Of a stretch of 64,000 nt of DNA, positions 62,465-64,000 are shown one piece after another (within the stretch, counting starts at the first letter, position 1; each line of letters opens with the position of its first letter). The notes below the pieces were generated by a model. That model was given only the letters and a program-made list of their open reading frames with translations, did not search any database and was not told where the DNA came from. The position numbers were made by a program, and so were the translations under genes. The stretch lies in the NCBI GenBank assembly GCA_022113835.1, contig JAILWY010000027.1, positions 8,372,501 through 8,436,500 of the forward strand, written 5' to 3'. The stretch comes from Atopsyche davidsoni (taxonomy: Eukaryota > Arthropoda > Insecta > Trichoptera > Hydrobiosidae).

Positions 62465-64000
62465 ACGCGAACCGAGTCTGTCCGCGACCCTCTCACCCTC
62501 CACCGCCGACCTCAAGGGGCCCCATCGTTATCTCACCACCCACCACCAGACCGCATCATCACATTTCAACATTTTATATCCGGTTAATCGATACACCGTT
62601 TTGGAACAATATTATGTGTACATAATAATAGACAAATTTCTTTTCTATGTAACATTAATTTGTTATTTATTTGTAATGTAATTTATTGTATTATATTATT
62701 TTCTTGTCTCAACACCAGCGAGACGCACTTATATGCTTTTTTTTGTTATTTTATCTTTTATTTGAGCCAACAAAAAAATAAAACATATTATTTTATAAAT
62801 AAATCTTCAAACTTTGATGTTTTAATGATAAAGGGCGGATATGAACATTCCTATTCATTTGTGTAACGACTTATTGCAATGTTTGATTATGGAAATATAA
62901 ATATGAAATAAATTGAGAACGGTTCTTAAATGATAGATCTAACGAGAACCCCTTTGCTCTTAACCCGTAGTATTTGCTGAGATCTTACGCACACCGCTTA
63001 CTAAACCGTAATCACATTGTGAAGATACCCGCAATAATATCTAAATATATTTCTATTTTTGTGAAAAATGAGCCAAGCTTCTATTTAAAGATGCTGAAAA
63101 CTAAATTACGAATCTTCGACTTTGGGACTGACGTCGTCCTCCGAAGTTGCAGAGCATGTCCTGAATCCCGAATAGTTATATAACTTCTAGAAGTAGTACA
63201 AATCCATACATCCTTCTACGTGCGAGGCACACACACAAAGAGCCTTGCATAAATTGTACATTTACTTATTAATTGTACAAAGTTCTGCCCTAATAAATTT
63301 ATCAAATTATATTAATTTATTTATGGAGAACCAAAAATAATTTTCGTTCAAAAAGTATGCCTCGGTAATAATTGCTTTCAACATAGTATATATTATTTTT
63401 TTATGATTGACAGCAAATAGGCATGTTAGCTCTTTTGTAAAAAAATTTAATACCTGCAGTACTTCTTTACTGAAAGATAATATTTTTTTGTAAAACATGT
63501 AATCTTCGGTTTGTGTTATGCATTGGTATGTGAAAAAAGAAATAATATGGTTCAGTTTCATACAACATGCATGTATTCAATCGAATAATTGTACATTTTT
63601 AGTAAAAGAAAAAATAAAATATACTTGTATATTGAATTTAAAAAATAGATAGAGAAAAAAAACCGGAAAAATCAATTCAAGTATGAATTAGCTAATAATA
63701 ACAATATAACAAAAAGATTTATGGAGGGTATATACTTCAAAGCTAGTTGGTTTTTGCAAGTCATCGAAATTGCTAATGATCAATATAAACTCAAGCAAAT
63801 ATAGAAAGTGAGAGAAAAGAAGAGACGCACAAAAAATATCGAATAACAAAATCGTTATTTAACGATGATTAGGCATAAATTTCGGATTCATATTCTTTTA
63901 CTTGTAAAAAAACTGTAAAATATTATAAATACTAAAAATTTAACGTAAAAATTAAATAATATGTATATTTTTATTTTAACTAAAATATGCTTCGTATTAT
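62465..64000 (+). other. Mlc1 3' UTR and downstream sequence
   Basis: The 3' UTR runs to roughly 62.8 kb. Beyond it is AT-rich sequence in which I recognise no gene, RNA or repeat family. Small open frames at 62974-63183 (+) and 63307-63561 (-) look like chance. Confidence 0.5.
62777..62803 (+). terminator. Mlc1 polyadenylation signals
   Basis: There are two AATAAA hexamers, at 62777-62782 and 62798-62803, about 315-340 bases beyond the Mlc1 stop and in AT-rich sequence. Both mRNA forms can share this 3' end. Confidence 0.7.

Noticed and set aside
1..64000. CRISPR array, operon or prokaryotic-type system
   Set aside because: All coding sequence is spliced, and no regularly spaced direct repeats or operonic gene clusters are present.

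Overview
This is a stretch of AT-rich animal nuclear DNA with spliced protein genes, (AT)n and MITE-like repeats and decayed mariner-type transposons. The three genes and their sequences point to an insect. I cannot fix the order from the window alone. Gene names come from recognising conserved protein sequence by eye, not from a search.

Layout. (1) About 0.6-45.9 kb, minus strand: one very large gene, unc80, the scaffold subunit of the NALCN-type sodium leak channel (narrow abdomen in flies). I traced 61 coding exons from ATG at 45875-45873 to TAA at 594-592. Every splice phase closes and the spliced CDS is exactly 10,509 nt (3,502 aa plus stop). The model includes two micro-exons (27 and 21 nt) near the N-terminus and one GC-AG intron. 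(2) 16.44-18.55 kb, plus strand: a complete four-exon sigma-class glutathione S-transferase gene nested inside a 4.1-kb unc80 intron. It converges on the next unc80 exon. (3) About 45.9-55.3 kb: a spacer between unc80 and the divergently transcribed next gene, with GC-rich islands at both ends, a 70-bp (AT)35 tract and one isolated TATA/first-exon candidate. (4) 55.3-62.8 kb, plus strand: Mlc1, the muscle myosin alkali (essential) light chain. It has an exon that codes only the initiator Met, and a stop-containing cassette exon that switches the C-terminus.

Repeats sit in introns and spacers: two long-hairpin MITEs of one family (27.4 and 62.0 kb), three copies of a second MITE family (10.6, 26.4 and 61.7 kb), two relics of one mariner-type transposon (22.3 and 36.1 kb) and a probable non-LTR reverse-transcriptase scrap (35.6 kb). 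None interrupts a coding exon.

The genes are functionally separate: neuronal excitability (unc80), glutathione or prostaglandin-type chemistry (GST) and muscle contraction (Mlc1). The points most worth following up are the unc80 micro-exons, the Mlc1 exon switch and the GST/unc80 convergent overlap. I saw no convincing unknown multi-gene system.
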